From assembly GCA_003354135.1 (NCBI GenBank), contig PIVK01000007.1:28851-92850 (forward strand): a DNA stretch of 64,000 nt. The letters are read 5' to 3'. Source of the stretch: Rhodospirillales bacterium. GTDB lineage: Bacteria > Pseudomonadota > Alphaproteobacteria > Rhodospirillales > GLO-3. The notes below the pieces were generated by a model. It was not told the DNA's origin. It made no database searches and saw nothing but the letters and a program-made list of their open reading frames with translations. Each line of letters opens with the position of its first letter. The stretch's first letter is position 1. The position numbers were made by a program, and so were the translations under genes. This document shows positions 16,712 to 24,316 of the stretch, piece after piece.

Positions 16712-18724
16712 ATGAACGATTCTTTGCCACGCGCTTGGCTGGGCTCTTTCTTAAAGCCCATGAAGCCGGTCTTCCGCGAAGTCCTGACCATGTCCCTGTT
16801 CGTCAACATCATGGCCTTGGCGGTGCCCATCTTCGTGCTCCAGGTTTACGACCGGGTGATCTTCAGTGCCGGTATCAGCACGCTGCAGGGCCTGGTCATG
16901 GGCGTTGTCCTGGTGCTGGTCTTCGATTACATCCTGCGTCAGGCACGCTCGCGGGTCATGCAGACGGTTGCACTTCGGGTCGATGTCCTGGTCGGGCGTC
17001 AGCTCTTCGACAAGGTGACGTCACTGCCATTGAACATGCTGGAAAGCAAGCCCGCCAATTATTGGCAGTCCCTGTTCCGCGATGTCGACGTCGTGCGCAA
17101 CACGCTCTCCGGAGGATCCGCCATTTTGGTTGCGGACCTTCCCTTCGCCGTCGTGTTCCTGGGCCTCGCCTTCGTCATCGCCCAACCCATCGCTTGGGTT
17201 CTTCTGATCATGGTGCCGATCTTCACCCTCGTGGCCTGGCGATCGGGCCGCATCATGGCGGCTGCCAACAAGCAGGAACGGGACAGCACGCTGTCAAGGG
17301 ACGGCATGATCGCGGAGATGATCGCCGGGCGCACCACGATCAAGGCGCTGGCGCTCGACAAGGCCATGCGCTCGGTTTGGGAAGAAAAACACGCGGACAA
17401 TATCGAGACTTCGATCCATCGCGGCGCCAAAACCGACAGCTACGCCAACCTGGGGTCGACGCTAACCATGATGACATCGGTGTTGCTGACCTCGGTCGGT
17501 GCCATCTTCATCATCAAGGGTGAGCTCACCATGGGAGCCCTGATCGCCACAAATATGCTGAGCGGGCGCCTGCTGGGACCCCTGAACCAGTTGGTCGGCC
17601 AATGGCGGACCTATGCCTCGTTCCGTCAGGCGGTGGATCGCATCGGCGAGGTCTTCGCCGTCGTTTCCGAACGCCAGGAAAGCGAGATCAAGATCGGCCG
17701 TCCTAAAGGCAACCTCCAGCTGGAGAACGTCATCTTTGCCTATGCGGAAGGCGCCAAGCCGGTGATCAACTCCGTCCAATTGGCCATCAAGGCTGGGGGG
17801 ATTACGGCTTTGGTGGGACGCAATGGCAGTGGCAAGACAACATTGCTGAAGCTCGTTCAGGGGCTCTACACGCCAACCAGCGGCCGCGTCTTGCTGGACG
17901 GCGCCGACATCAGCCAATTCAGCCGCTATGAGTTGGCATCCTGGATCGGCTACGTTCCCCAGGAAACCATTCTCTTCCAGGGCTCGGTCCGTGACAACAT
18001 CGCCCATCGTCAACCCGACGCCAACGACGAGGAGATTATCCGCGCCGCCACCATGGGCGGTGTTCACGAGTTCATTATCGACCTGCCGGAAGGCTATGCT
18101 TCGGATATCGGCGAAGCGGGACAGCGCCTGTCCGGCGGTCAGCGCCAGCGCATCGCCATCGCCCGCGCCCTGGTCGGCAACCCGTCGGTGGTCATGCTTG
18201 ACGAGCCGTCCTCCAGCCTCGATCGCCAGGCTGAAATCGAACTCCGCGATACCTTGACCAAGCTGGCCAAAGACCGCTCGGTCATCATTGTCACCCACAG
18301 TCCCATCATGCTGGCAGCCTGCGACAACCTGGTGGCGCTGGACGGAGGACGGGTGGCGATTTCCGGCCCGGCCCAAGAGATTCTTCCCAAGATTTTTGGT
18401 GGGGGAGCACCGCGCCCGGGAACCCCGCCGGTTCCGACTCCAAGACCGGAAGTTGCTCCGCCTCTGCGGCCCAAGCCCGCCCCACCCCGGTCCACACCTG
18501 AAGATGGAGGCCCGCCGCAGAGAACAGAGATGCCTTTCCGCAGCCCGCCCCCGCCAGAGGGGCCGATCCCGGATCAGAGAACCGGTCCCGTTCCGGGAAC
18601 GACGCCGGGTGTGGTTCCGGGACGATTCAAGCTGCGGGTCGATGCCGACGCGGACACGTCCAAGTCCAAGTCCAAGTCCCGGCGCCGACGTCCGGACGGG
18701 CGCGGCGGTAAGGTAAGCGGATGA
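16712..18724 (+). CDS. Type I secretion system ABC transporter (permease/ATPase)
   Basis: A 670-residue exporter of the PrtD/LapB/HlyB class, inner-membrane ATPase of a type I secretion system. The membrane domain is N-terminal. The nucleotide-binding domain has Walker A GRNGSGKTT (about 368-376), signature LSGGQRQRIA (about 473-482) and Walker B VVMLDEP (about 493-499). ATG 16712 is in frame; sequence further upstream does not look coding. After the ATPase domain there is an unusual tail of about 110 residues, first very rich in proline and then basic (KSKSKSRRRRP). The stop overlaps the hlyD-like start (ATGA). The substrate is unknown; no RTX-repeat gene is in the window. Confidence 0.92.
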   Translation: MNDSLPRAWLGSFLKPMKPVFREVLTMSLFVNIMALAVPIFVLQVYDRVIFSAGISTLQGLVMGVVLVLVFDYILRQARSRVMQTVALRVDVLVGRQLFDKVTSLPLNMLESKPANYWQSLFRDVDVVRNTLSGGSAILVADLPFAVVFLGLAFVIAQPIAWVLLIMVPIFTLVAWRSGRIMAAANKQERDSTLSRDGMIAEMIAGRTTIKALALDKAMRSVWEEKHADNIETSIHRGAKTDSYANLGSTLTMMTSVLLTSVGAIFIIKGELTMGALIATNMLSGRLLGPLNQLVGQWRTYASFRQAVDRIGEVFAVVSERQESEIKIGRPKGNLQLENVIFAYAEGAKPVINSVQLAIKAGGITALVGRNGSGKTTLLKLVQGLYTPTSGRVLLDGADISQFSRYELASWIGYVPQETILFQGSVRDNIAHRQPDANDEEIIRAATMGGVHEFIIDLPEGYASDIGEAGQRLSGGQRQRIAIARALVGNPSVVMLDEPSSSLDRQAEIELRDTLTKLAKDRSVIIVTHSPIMLAACDNLVALDGGRVAISGPAQEILPKIFGGGAPRPGTPPVPTPRPEVAPPLRPKPAPPRSTPEDGGPPQRTEMPFRSPPPPEGPIPDQRTGPVPGTTPGVVPGRFKLRVDADADTSKSKSKSRRRRPDGRGGKVSG

Positions 18725-20010
18725 GCCGGCTCGACACTTTAATAGATGGATACCCCTTGCCCACCTGGCGGCCACTGGCCTGGCCAATCATGGGTTTGGT
18801 GTTCCTGCTAGTGCTCTGGGCGAATTTCGCTCAATTGGACGAGGTTGCGGTGGCCATGGGGGAGGTCGTGCCCCAGGGCAAGATCAAGGTCATCCAGCAC
18901 CTGGAAGGCGGCATCATCGAAGAAATCTTCGTTACCGAAGGCGTGCGGGTGCGCCAGGGGCAGAAGCTGATCCAACTCGACCTCGCCACATCAGGGACCA
19001 ACGTCAAGGAACTGCAGGTCCGTCTCGACGCCCAGATCTTGATCCGGGCCCGCTTGCTGGCGGAGGCCGAGGGCAAGACGCCCAAGTTTCCGCGCGACGT
19101 CGCCGGCCGCCGCACCCAGCAGGTCGTGGCGGAGATCAACAACTACAAAGCCCGCAAGCGCCAGCTCGCCTCCAAGATATCGGTGCTCGCCGAGCAGGTG
19201 CGCCAGCGGGAATTGGAGGTCAATGAACTGGAATCCGGAAAGCGCACCATTGCCCGCAATCTCAGCCTGGGCCGGGAAAGGCTCAAGATGTCCGCCTCTC
19301 TTTTGGACCAGGGCCTGACCGCGCGCATGGAACACCTGCAGTTGGAAGCCGAGGTGGAAAGCCTGGAAGGTGAGATGCATGGCATCGAAAGCTCCGTGCC
19401 TCGCGCGCTGGCCGCCATTTCGGAAGCCAAACGGCGGATCACCGAGGAAGAGGATAACTTTCGCAGCGCGGCGCGTGGAGAACTGGGCAAGACTGAACAG
19501 GCGGTGGGACGGATCACCGAATTGCTGGCCGAAGCCACGGGCCAGGCGGTGCGTGCCGAAATCAAGAGCCCCATCGACGGCGTGGTGCAGAATACGCGCT
19601 ATCATACCATCGGCGGCGTGGTCAGCCCGGGTGAACCCATTATGGAGATCGTGCCGACGGGCGAAAATCTGGTCATTGAAGCGCGCTTGAGTCCCATGGA
19701 CCGGGGCTACGTGCGCGAAGGGCACCCGGCGGTGGTCAAGATCTCCACGTATGATTTCGCCCGCTACGGTGGCCTCGAAGGCGAGGTCGTTATGGTGGCC
19801 CCCGATTCAAGCACAGACGAGCAGGGTAACCCCTACTTCCGTGTCGTGGTGGAGACGGAAAAGACATACCTGGGCCTACAGGTGGGGCAGCTTTCCATTA
19901 TGCCCGGCATGCAGGCTCAGGTGGACATCCACACCGGCTCCAAATCGGTGGTCGAATACCTGGTCAAACCGGTGCTCAAGCTCAAGCACGAGGCCTTCCG
20001 CGAACGCTGA
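18721..20010 (+). CDS. HlyD-family type I secretion periplasmic adaptor
   Basis: A 429-residue membrane fusion protein: short cytoplasmic N-terminus, one membrane segment (about residues 22-38), a lipoyl half-motif (VIQHLEGGIIEEIFVTEG near 57-74), a long coiled-coil hairpin (about 95-270), the second lipoyl half (AEIKSPIDGVVQN) and a beta-barrel ending. It should bridge the ABC exporter encoded just upstream to a TolC-type outer-membrane channel; a tolC gene lies about 5 kb downstream. The 4-base overlap with the exporter gene shows they are one operon. Confidence 0.93.
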   Translation: MSRLDTLIDGYPLPTWRPLAWPIMGLVFLLVLWANFAQLDEVAVAMGEVVPQGKIKVIQHLEGGIIEEIFVTEGVRVRQGQKLIQLDLATSGTNVKELQVRLDAQILIRARLLAEAEGKTPKFPRDVAGRRTQQVVAEINNYKARKRQLASKISVLAEQVRQRELEVNELESGKRTIARNLSLGRERLKMSASLLDQGLTARMEHLQLEAEVESLEGEMHGIESSVPRALAAISEAKRRITEEEDNFRSAARGELGKTEQAVGRITELLAEATGQAVRAEIKSPIDGVVQNTRYHTIGGVVSPGEPIMEIVPTGENLVIEARLSPMDRGYVREGHPAVVKISTYDFARYGGLEGEVVMVAPDSSTDEQGNPYFRVVVETEKTYLGLQVGQLSIMPGMQAQVDIHTGSKSVVEYLVKPVLKLKHEAFRER

Positions 20011-20058
20011 TCCTCAGCTGCGCAAAGGTACCCCCCCAAAGTGTGTTGCCGACATCTC

Positions 20059-20087
20059 TTTTTATAAATTATTGCGTACCCTATAAT
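20059..20087 (+). promoter_or_regulatory. Possible sigma-70-type promoter before the stator genes
   Basis: A perfect TATAAT at 20082-20087 lies 36 bases before the motA-like start. The matching -35 is poor (TTTTTA at 20059-20064 with a 17-bp spacer), in an AT-rich stretch that stands out from its surroundings. Confidence 0.4.
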
Positions 20088-20122
20088 GGCCGGGATTGGG
20101 GAAACGAGGTTCGGGGATTTCC

Positions 20123-20920
20123 ATGTCCCTCACAACGCTTATCGCGGTTGTCAGCGCACTGGGGCTCTTCCTTGGAGCCATTTTCCTCAGTACGGACAAC
20201 TGGACGATCTTTCTCAGCGGGTCGGGCTTCGTCCTCGTGGTCGGCGGGACGCTGGCTGCGACCTTCATCGCCTATGAAGCCCGCTATGTGATCCTGTCCC
20301 TTAAACTCGTCGGCAAGATTGTGTTCTCGGCCAAGATCGGCCGCAACGTTCTCAAGGCCGAGGTCGGGCGAATCATCAAGTGGGCCTACACGGTGCAGAG
20401 GAGCGGCATCCCGGCTCTGGAGGTGGAATCCAAGAAGGCGGTGCGAGGTGACCGTTTTCTGCGGTTCGGTATCGACATGGTGATCAGCGGCTATACGGGG
20501 CAGGAGGTGCGCGAGATCCTCACCAACACGGTGGAGAGCACTTATGGGCGCAACACGGTCCAGGTCAACATCCTCAAGGCCATGGCCAACGCTGCACCGG
20601 CGTTCGGCATGATCGGTACTTTGATCGGCCTTGTCATCATGCTCGACAACATGGGTGGCGATCCCAGGCAATTGGGCAAGGGGCTCGCGGTGGCATTGCT
20701 GACCACGCTGTACGGCGTGTTGTTCTCGCGTCTCGTCCTCATGCCGACCGCTTCCAAGGTTCTACAGCGCGAACAAATCGTGCGGTTCCGAAACTACCTG
20801 GTCGTGGAGGGGCTGGCTCTTCTCGCCGACGGCAAGAGTCCACGCTATATCCAGGACCGGATGAACAGCTACCTCGACCCGGCGCTGCATTTTAACGTCG
20901 ACAAGATGAAACGCCGATAA
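20123..20920 (+). CDS. motA: MotA/PomA-like flagellar stator subunit
   Basis: A 265-residue inner-membrane protein with four hydrophobic segments and MotA/PomA landmarks: a cytoplasmic loop with ESKKAVRGDRFLRFG..DMVISGY, then AAPAFGMIGTLIGLVIML and AVALLTTLYGVLFSRLVLMP. It pairs with the MotB-like protein next door to form an ion-driven stator for the flagellar motor. ATG 20123 follows GGGGA by 6 nt. The two genes are 31 bases apart. Resemblance is closer to PomA (sodium type) than to E. coli MotA, but ion choice is inference. No other flagellar genes are in view. Confidence 0.88.
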   Translation: MSLTTLIAVVSALGLFLGAIFLSTDNWTIFLSGSGFVLVVGGTLAATFIAYEARYVILSLKLVGKIVFSAKIGRNVLKAEVGRIIKWAYTVQRSGIPALEVESKKAVRGDRFLRFGIDMVISGYTGQEVREILTNTVESTYGRNTVQVNILKAMANAAPAFGMIGTLIGLVIMLDNMGGDPRQLGKGLAVALLTTLYGVLFSRLVLMPTASKVLQREQIVRFRNYLVVEGLALLADGKSPRYIQDRMNSYLDPALHFNVDKMKRR

Positions 20921-20951
20921 CGGCCGGGCCTGCCGGGGAAGGAACAGCACC

Positions 20952-21785
20952 ATGGGCACGCCTCTCGACAAGGAAGAATGCGAAGAAACTGAAGACTGGC
21001 TGGTTACCTATGCCGACGCCATCACGCTGCTCATGGCGTTCTTCGTGATGCTGCTCAGCTTCTCCAAGATTGACATTCCGAAATTCGAGGAGGCCGCGAC
21101 CGGTATCGCCGAGGAGATCGGCATGGGGCCCGCGGCACGGAAAAGCCCAATGTTGGCGCTCAAGGACACCCTCATGGATATGGTCACCATCATGGAGGCC
21201 GACGAGGCAGTCGAGATCAGAACCGACGATAAGGGCATTATCGTGATGCTCTCCAGCGGTGCCTTCTACCAAATCGGCTTGGCGGACCTGCGCGAAGATG
21301 CCAAGCCGGTTTTACGGCAGTTGGCCGGCACCCTCATGGCCCCCCCCTACGACAAGTACATGATCGAGGCCGACGGCCATACGGACGACGATCCCATCAG
21401 CACGGCAAGGTTCCCGTCCAACTGGGAACTGTCGGCCGGTCGAGCTGCCGGTGTGGTCCGTTACTTCATCGAACTTGGCATGGACCGTCGGCGTTTCAAA
21501 GCCGCCGGGTTCGCCGAAACGCGGCCCAAGGTTCCCAACCGCCTTCCCGATGGCACGCCGATCAAGGAAAACCAGGCAGAGAACCGCCGCGTGGTGCTGC
21601 ATGCCTTCCCCCTCTCCCCGCCGGAGGAGGAGGAACTGTTCCGTGAATGGTCGGCCGCCGATTATGAACCGAAGGGACCGGTCAGGACAGTCGCCCCGCC
21701 ACTCACCGCGCCCCGGACACGAACGGAACAACCTGAGATGCCTCAAAACAGTCCTGAAGGGGGCCGCGCCCCTCGTCCGCGATAG
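20952..21785 (+). CDS. motB: MotB/PomB-like stator protein with OmpA-type peptidoglycan-binding domain
   Basis: A 277-residue protein with a short cytoplasmic N-terminus, one membrane helix and a periplasmic OmpA/MotB domain. The helix begins W-L-V-T-Y-A-D22, where D22 matches the ion-carrying aspartate of MotB/PomB. The OmpA domain runs from about residue 110 to 225 (IEADGHTDDDPI, NWELSAGRAAGVVRYF, RFKAAGFAETRPKVPN) and anchors the stator to peptidoglycan. The C-terminal 50 residues are proline-rich and probably disordered. AAGGA lies upstream of the ATG. Confidence 0.9.
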   Translation: MGTPLDKEECEETEDWLVTYADAITLLMAFFVMLLSFSKIDIPKFEEAATGIAEEIGMGPAARKSPMLALKDTLMDMVTIMEADEAVEIRTDDKGIIVMLSSGAFYQIGLADLREDAKPVLRQLAGTLMAPPYDKYMIEADGHTDDDPISTARFPSNWELSAGRAAGVVRYFIELGMDRRRFKAAGFAETRPKVPNRLPDGTPIKENQAENRRVVLHAFPLSPPEEEELFREWSAADYEPKGPVRTVAPPLTAPRTRTEQPEMPQNSPEGGRAPRPR

Positions 21786-21909
21786 CGGAACATTCAAGGG
21801 CAGGCCGGCATCCCGAACCGGCCGGAAGCTCCGTTTAGGAAGTCCTTTTGCTTTCATACGGTCCAGGGGGTAAACTTATTGAGCACCCCGCTGAGGGAGT
21901 TCGAGACGC

Positions 21910-22161
21910 ATGTTCAATCCCTTGATCTATGCCCTGAGGCTGCAAAAGTCGGCTTTCGAGGGGATGGCTGCCATGAACCGGACGTTTATGGACGGCTATT
22001 TCAAGCTGGTCCGCCACCAGCAGGATGCGATGCTCAAGCACATGGGCCCCCGTCGCGCCGAGGACAAGCACCGGCGGCCAGAGGTGATCCCCGATGGGCC
22101 TGACCTGCAGGATCATTACGGACGCCGCAGCCACGACATCGATGTCGAACACGACATCTAA
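21910..22161 (+). CDS. Small protein of unknown function (83 aa)
   Basis: No family recognised. The product has a helical, amphipathic N-terminal half (LIYALRLQKSAFEGMAAMNRTF) faintly like a phasin or small scaffold protein, and a charged, probably disordered C-terminal half rich in His, Asp and Arg. GAGGGAG lies 11 nt before the ATG. It sits between the stator genes and another small gene, all on the same strand. It is kept because of codon use and position; the call is moderate. Confidence 0.5.
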   Translation: MFNPLIYALRLQKSAFEGMAAMNRTFMDGYFKLVRHQQDAMLKHMGPRRAEDKHRRPEVIPDGPDLQDHYGRRSHDIDVEHDI

Positions 22162-22201
22162 GGGTGCCTGTCGGCGTCAAACACCCGATACCGAGGAATC
22201 G

Positions 22202-22480
22202 ATGACCGAAGATACAAACGAAGACCTGTCGGGTGGGGCGGAGCCCCTGTCCGAAGATGAACAGCAGCGGATCGCTATCGAAAAACTCCTTAGTCTCTTT
22301 GCCGAGTCGGGAAGCCTCGGCGTTTCCGATGAAAAGATGACCATCGTCGCCCTGTCGGCGACACTCAACCAGATGGTGGTCCTGTTCGGCGAGGAAAAGA
22401 CCGCCGCTATCATGGAAACGGTGCCCGCTAAGATCCTGGACGGCCATTTCACCACCAAGCCCGCCGGTGCGATCCAATAG
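22202..22480 (+). CDS. Small acidic protein of unknown function (92 aa)
   Basis: No family recognised. Acidic N-terminus (DTNEDLSGG, SEDEQQRIA) followed by two helical stretches (IEKLLSLFAESG, MTIVALSATLNQMVVLFGEEKTAAIMETVPAKI). It has no signal peptide or membrane helix. ATG 22202 has GAGGA just upstream; the frame is open earlier, but that part looks non-coding. It lies 40 bases after the previous small gene and may be cotranscribed with the stator genes. Confidence 0.6.
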   Translation: MTEDTNEDLSGGAEPLSEDEQQRIAIEKLLSLFAESGSLGVSDEKMTIVALSATLNQMVVLFGEEKTAAIMETVPAKILDGHFTTKPAGAIQ

Positions 22481-22598
22481 GTGTTCGGGGCTTGGCGCGG
22501 TCATGGCCCCGTGGTACCGTCCGTCCCTTGAGGACTGCCCGAAAAGCACCGCAATAACGGCGCACGAAGAACAGGTGCTGGACCACTGGGACCCGACG

Positions 22599-23150
22599 AT
22601 GATCACCGCACCGCGCACATTCGTTCCGATTTTGTTCGTCTTATTGGCCTTGCCGGTCCTGTTCGTCTTATTGGCCTTGAATGTGTCCGCCGCAGCGGAC
22701 ACCCTGGTCCGCTGCCCCGATCTCGCCGGGGCCAAGCGGGTCGGCAACTGCCCGAGCAAGGCCGACTTGAAGCACTATTTCAAACGAACGTGTCTGGAAA
22801 CCGGGGACGACCAGTTCCGTGGCGCCAGCCTGCTCTACTGCGACACTCTGGCGGACTTCGTGAAGGCCAAGGATATCGCGATGTGGGAAGCCGAGACCGA
22901 CGCCGGCGTCTTTGCCAATTACATGACCTGCGGGTTGGGGGCAGGTGAGATCCCGGCCTCCAAGTCGAAGACCATCCAGGTCGAATGTTCGTCCCGGAGC
23001 TGCTCCGTGCACTGCGGCTACGAGAACGATCTGTATTTGACCCTAAGGCCCATGCAAAACTGTCGCTTTGACGGGAACAAGTCCAAGCTGGGGTTGGTCG
23101 AGACGGAGTGCGGGCCGGGGAAGGCAGACTGCGTGGCGCGTTGTAATTAA
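22599..23150 (+). CDS. Secreted cysteine-rich protein of unknown function
   Basis: From ATG 22599 the product has 183 residues: a signal peptide with a duplicated hydrophobic core (LFVLLALPV then LFVLLALNV) cut near SAAA-DT, followed by a periplasmic domain with about 12 cysteines (CPD, NCPSK, TCLE, YCDT, TCG, ECSSRSCSVHCGY, NCRF, ECGPGKADCVARC), suggesting several disulfides. No family is recognised. GGGAC lies upstream of the chosen start; an earlier in-frame start at 22467 overlaps the previous gene and precedes the signal peptide by 44 residues. Confidence 0.6.
   Translation: MITAPRTFVPILFVLLALPVLFVLLALNVSAAADTLVRCPDLAGAKRVGNCPSKADLKHYFKRTCLETGDDQFRGASLLYCDTLADFVKAKDIAMWEAETDAGVFANYMTCGLGAGEIPASKSKTIQVECSSRSCSVHCGYENDLYLTLRPMQNCRFDGNKSKLGLVETECGPGKADCVARCN
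22633..22679 (+). repeat. 27-bp tandem duplication inside a signal peptide
   Basis: The 20-mer TGTTCGTCTTATTGGCCTTG occurs exactly twice, at 22633-22652 and 22660-22679, with a 27-bp period. It duplicates nine residues of the hydrophobic core in the signal peptide of the surrounding gene. Confidence 0.85.
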
Positions 23151-23173
23151 ATTCTGGAGGGAGGACCTGAACC

Positions 23174-23386
23174 ATGACCGACGGGCGCCGTTTGAGCGAT
23201 GCCATCGTCACCGCCCACGAGGTGGCCTGCGAAGAGGGCAAGAAAGAAATCGCCAGCTTGTTGATCGAGGCCCTGGAAATGGACCTATCGGCCATCGGCG
23301 GTCGGCAGGTAAGGGAACACCGCAATCAGGTCGACTATGTCGAGCAGGCCTTCGTGCGCCACGAGAAGACCTTCGGCGACGACTGA
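23174..23386 (+). CDS. Small protein of unknown function (70 aa)
   Basis: A short, largely helical, charged protein (AIVTAHEVACEEGKKEIASLLIEALEMDL, then EHRNQVDYVEQAFVRHEKTF). No signal peptide or membrane helix and no family recognised. A strong GGAGGGAGG ribosome-binding site lies 9 nt before ATG 23174, which supports translation. It follows the cysteine-rich protein gene by 23 bases. Confidence 0.6.
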   Translation: MTDGRRLSDAIVTAHEVACEEGKKEIASLLIEALEMDLSAIGGRQVREHRNQVDYVEQAFVRHEKTFGDD

Positions 23387-23505
23387 GGGGGCCATGCCGT
23401 TACCGCAGCGTCCGACTGAAATCCGAACATTTTTTAACCGGATAGAAACCGGTTCCAGCCTATCATTATAGGGTTGCGACAGAAGCTGGACTGAGGAGTC
23501 GAGCC

Positions 23506-23661
23506 ATGTTGGACGGTCACATTGTCACCCGCGCTGCCAAGCAAAACCCCAGGTTCCACAAACTGAGGCACCGGACCCCTTCCCGTATAGTTAGGGCCGT
23601 GCATGCGGTTGCCATTCTGCTGCCGCTCCACCTCCATCTCCACCTTCACCTTCACTTTTAG
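23506..23661 (+). CDS. 51-residue ORF with a C-terminal His-Leu repeat (possible leader peptide)
   Basis: A short ORF with GAGGAG at 8 nt before ATG 23506. The product is basic in the middle and ends LHLHLHLHLHF, so five of its last ten codons are His and five Leu. Two uses are plausible: a leader peptide whose His/Leu codons sense charged tRNA, as in his or leu operon attenuators, or a small metal-binding peptide. The following 130 bases form a series of hairpins ending in a strong terminator, which suits attenuation, but no biosynthetic gene lies downstream on this strand. Upstream, AACCGG/CCGGTT (23431-23449) forms a dyad that could be an operator. Confidence 0.5.
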   Translation: MLDGHIVTRAAKQNPRFHKLRHRTPSRIVRAVHAVAILLPLHLHLHLHLHF

Positions 23662-23788
23662 ACGAAGGAAACGGCCCCGCATGCGGCGGGTTCGTATGCC
23701 GTGAATTCAAGAAAAACGGCATGATGCCCAAATCCGGCCACAATCTTCTGCCATAAATAGACTGCCAAAAGATGGCAAACTCCCTTGG
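23662..23788 (+). ncRNA. Hairpin-rich stretch between the His/Leu ORF and terminator
   Basis: Three hairpins can be read in order: CCCGC/GCGGG around ATGCG just after the ORF stop, ATGCCGT/ACGGCAT around GAATTCAAGAAAA (near 23696-23722), and TGCCA/TGGCA around AAAGA (near 23763-23777). With the terminator that follows, this is either the 3' part of a leader RNA or a stand-alone structured small RNA. No known RNA family is recognised. Confidence 0.4.
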
Positions 23789-23827
23789 AAGGGCCGACGG
23801 CATACCCCCCGCCGTTGGCCCTTTTTT
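23789..23827 (+). terminator. Strong rho-independent terminator
   Basis: A 13-bp stem AAGGGCCGACGGC (23789-23801) with GCCGTTGGCCCTT (23811-23823), one G-U pair, loop ATACCCCCC, then a run of T. It acts on the plus strand only and ends whatever transcript crosses the His/Leu ORF. Confidence 0.88.
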
Positions 23828-23961
23828 CGCTCCCCCGGTTCTCCGTTAATGCCCCCGACGGGGGTGCAACCCGGTCTCCGGGTCGATTCCAAAATAACGC
23901 TGAGGAGGGTTTGGGCCGAAAGTAGAAAACCGCGCTCTGAGGCGCAGCCCTTACTTTTAAT

Positions 23962-24036
23962 TGGCTCCGGCGGTAGGACTCGAACCTACAACCCTGCGGT
24001 TAACAGCCGCATGCTCTACCATTGAGCTACGCCGGA
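23962..24036 (-). tRNA. tRNA-Asn (GTT)
   Basis: On the minus strand the sequence folds as a standard cloverleaf: acceptor TCCGGCG/CGCCGGA, anticodon arm GCGGCTGTTAACCGC with anticodon GTT, T arm with GGTTCGAGTCC, discriminator G and an encoded CCA. It lies 9 bases from tRNA-Cys on the same strand. Confidence 0.96.
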
Positions 24037-24044
24037 TCAGAGAC

Positions 24045-24118
24045 TGGAGGCGCGGACCGGAATCGAACCGATCTACAAGGATTTGCAGTCCTCTGCATAG
24101 CCACTCTGCCACCGCGCC
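24045..24118 (-). tRNA. tRNA-Cys (GCA)
   Basis: Minus-strand cloverleaf with acceptor GGCGCGG/CCGCGCC, anticodon arm AGGACTGCAAATCCT with anticodon GCA, T arm GGTTCGATTCC, discriminator T and an encoded CCA. Transcribed before tRNA-Asn, probably as one unit. Confidence 0.96.
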
Positions 24119-24316
24119 CGAGCCGCGATGGCGGATGCGGCCTAGGTGGCCCCGGGGTGCCCCCATCGCAACGGTGCGGGACATTAGACAATGCGTCTCG
24201 GCGGGTCAAGCCGAGAACGGCCCGCATTTGCGATCCCTATCGGCATTGAGTTTGCAGTCTGTCCCTTATATAACCCGAGCCGAAATAGGGTTTTGAGGCT
24301 AAACACGGGGGCCGTC

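Noticed and set aside
20123..21785. MotA/MotB-like pair considered as Zorya ZorAB defence genes
   Set aside because: MotB has the normal short OmpA-type ending and MotA the normal loop; no ZorC, ZorD or ZorE-like gene follows.
23431..23449. AACCGG/CCGGTT hairpin considered as a terminator
   Set aside because: The T run precedes rather than follows the stem on the plus strand, and there is none on the minus strand.
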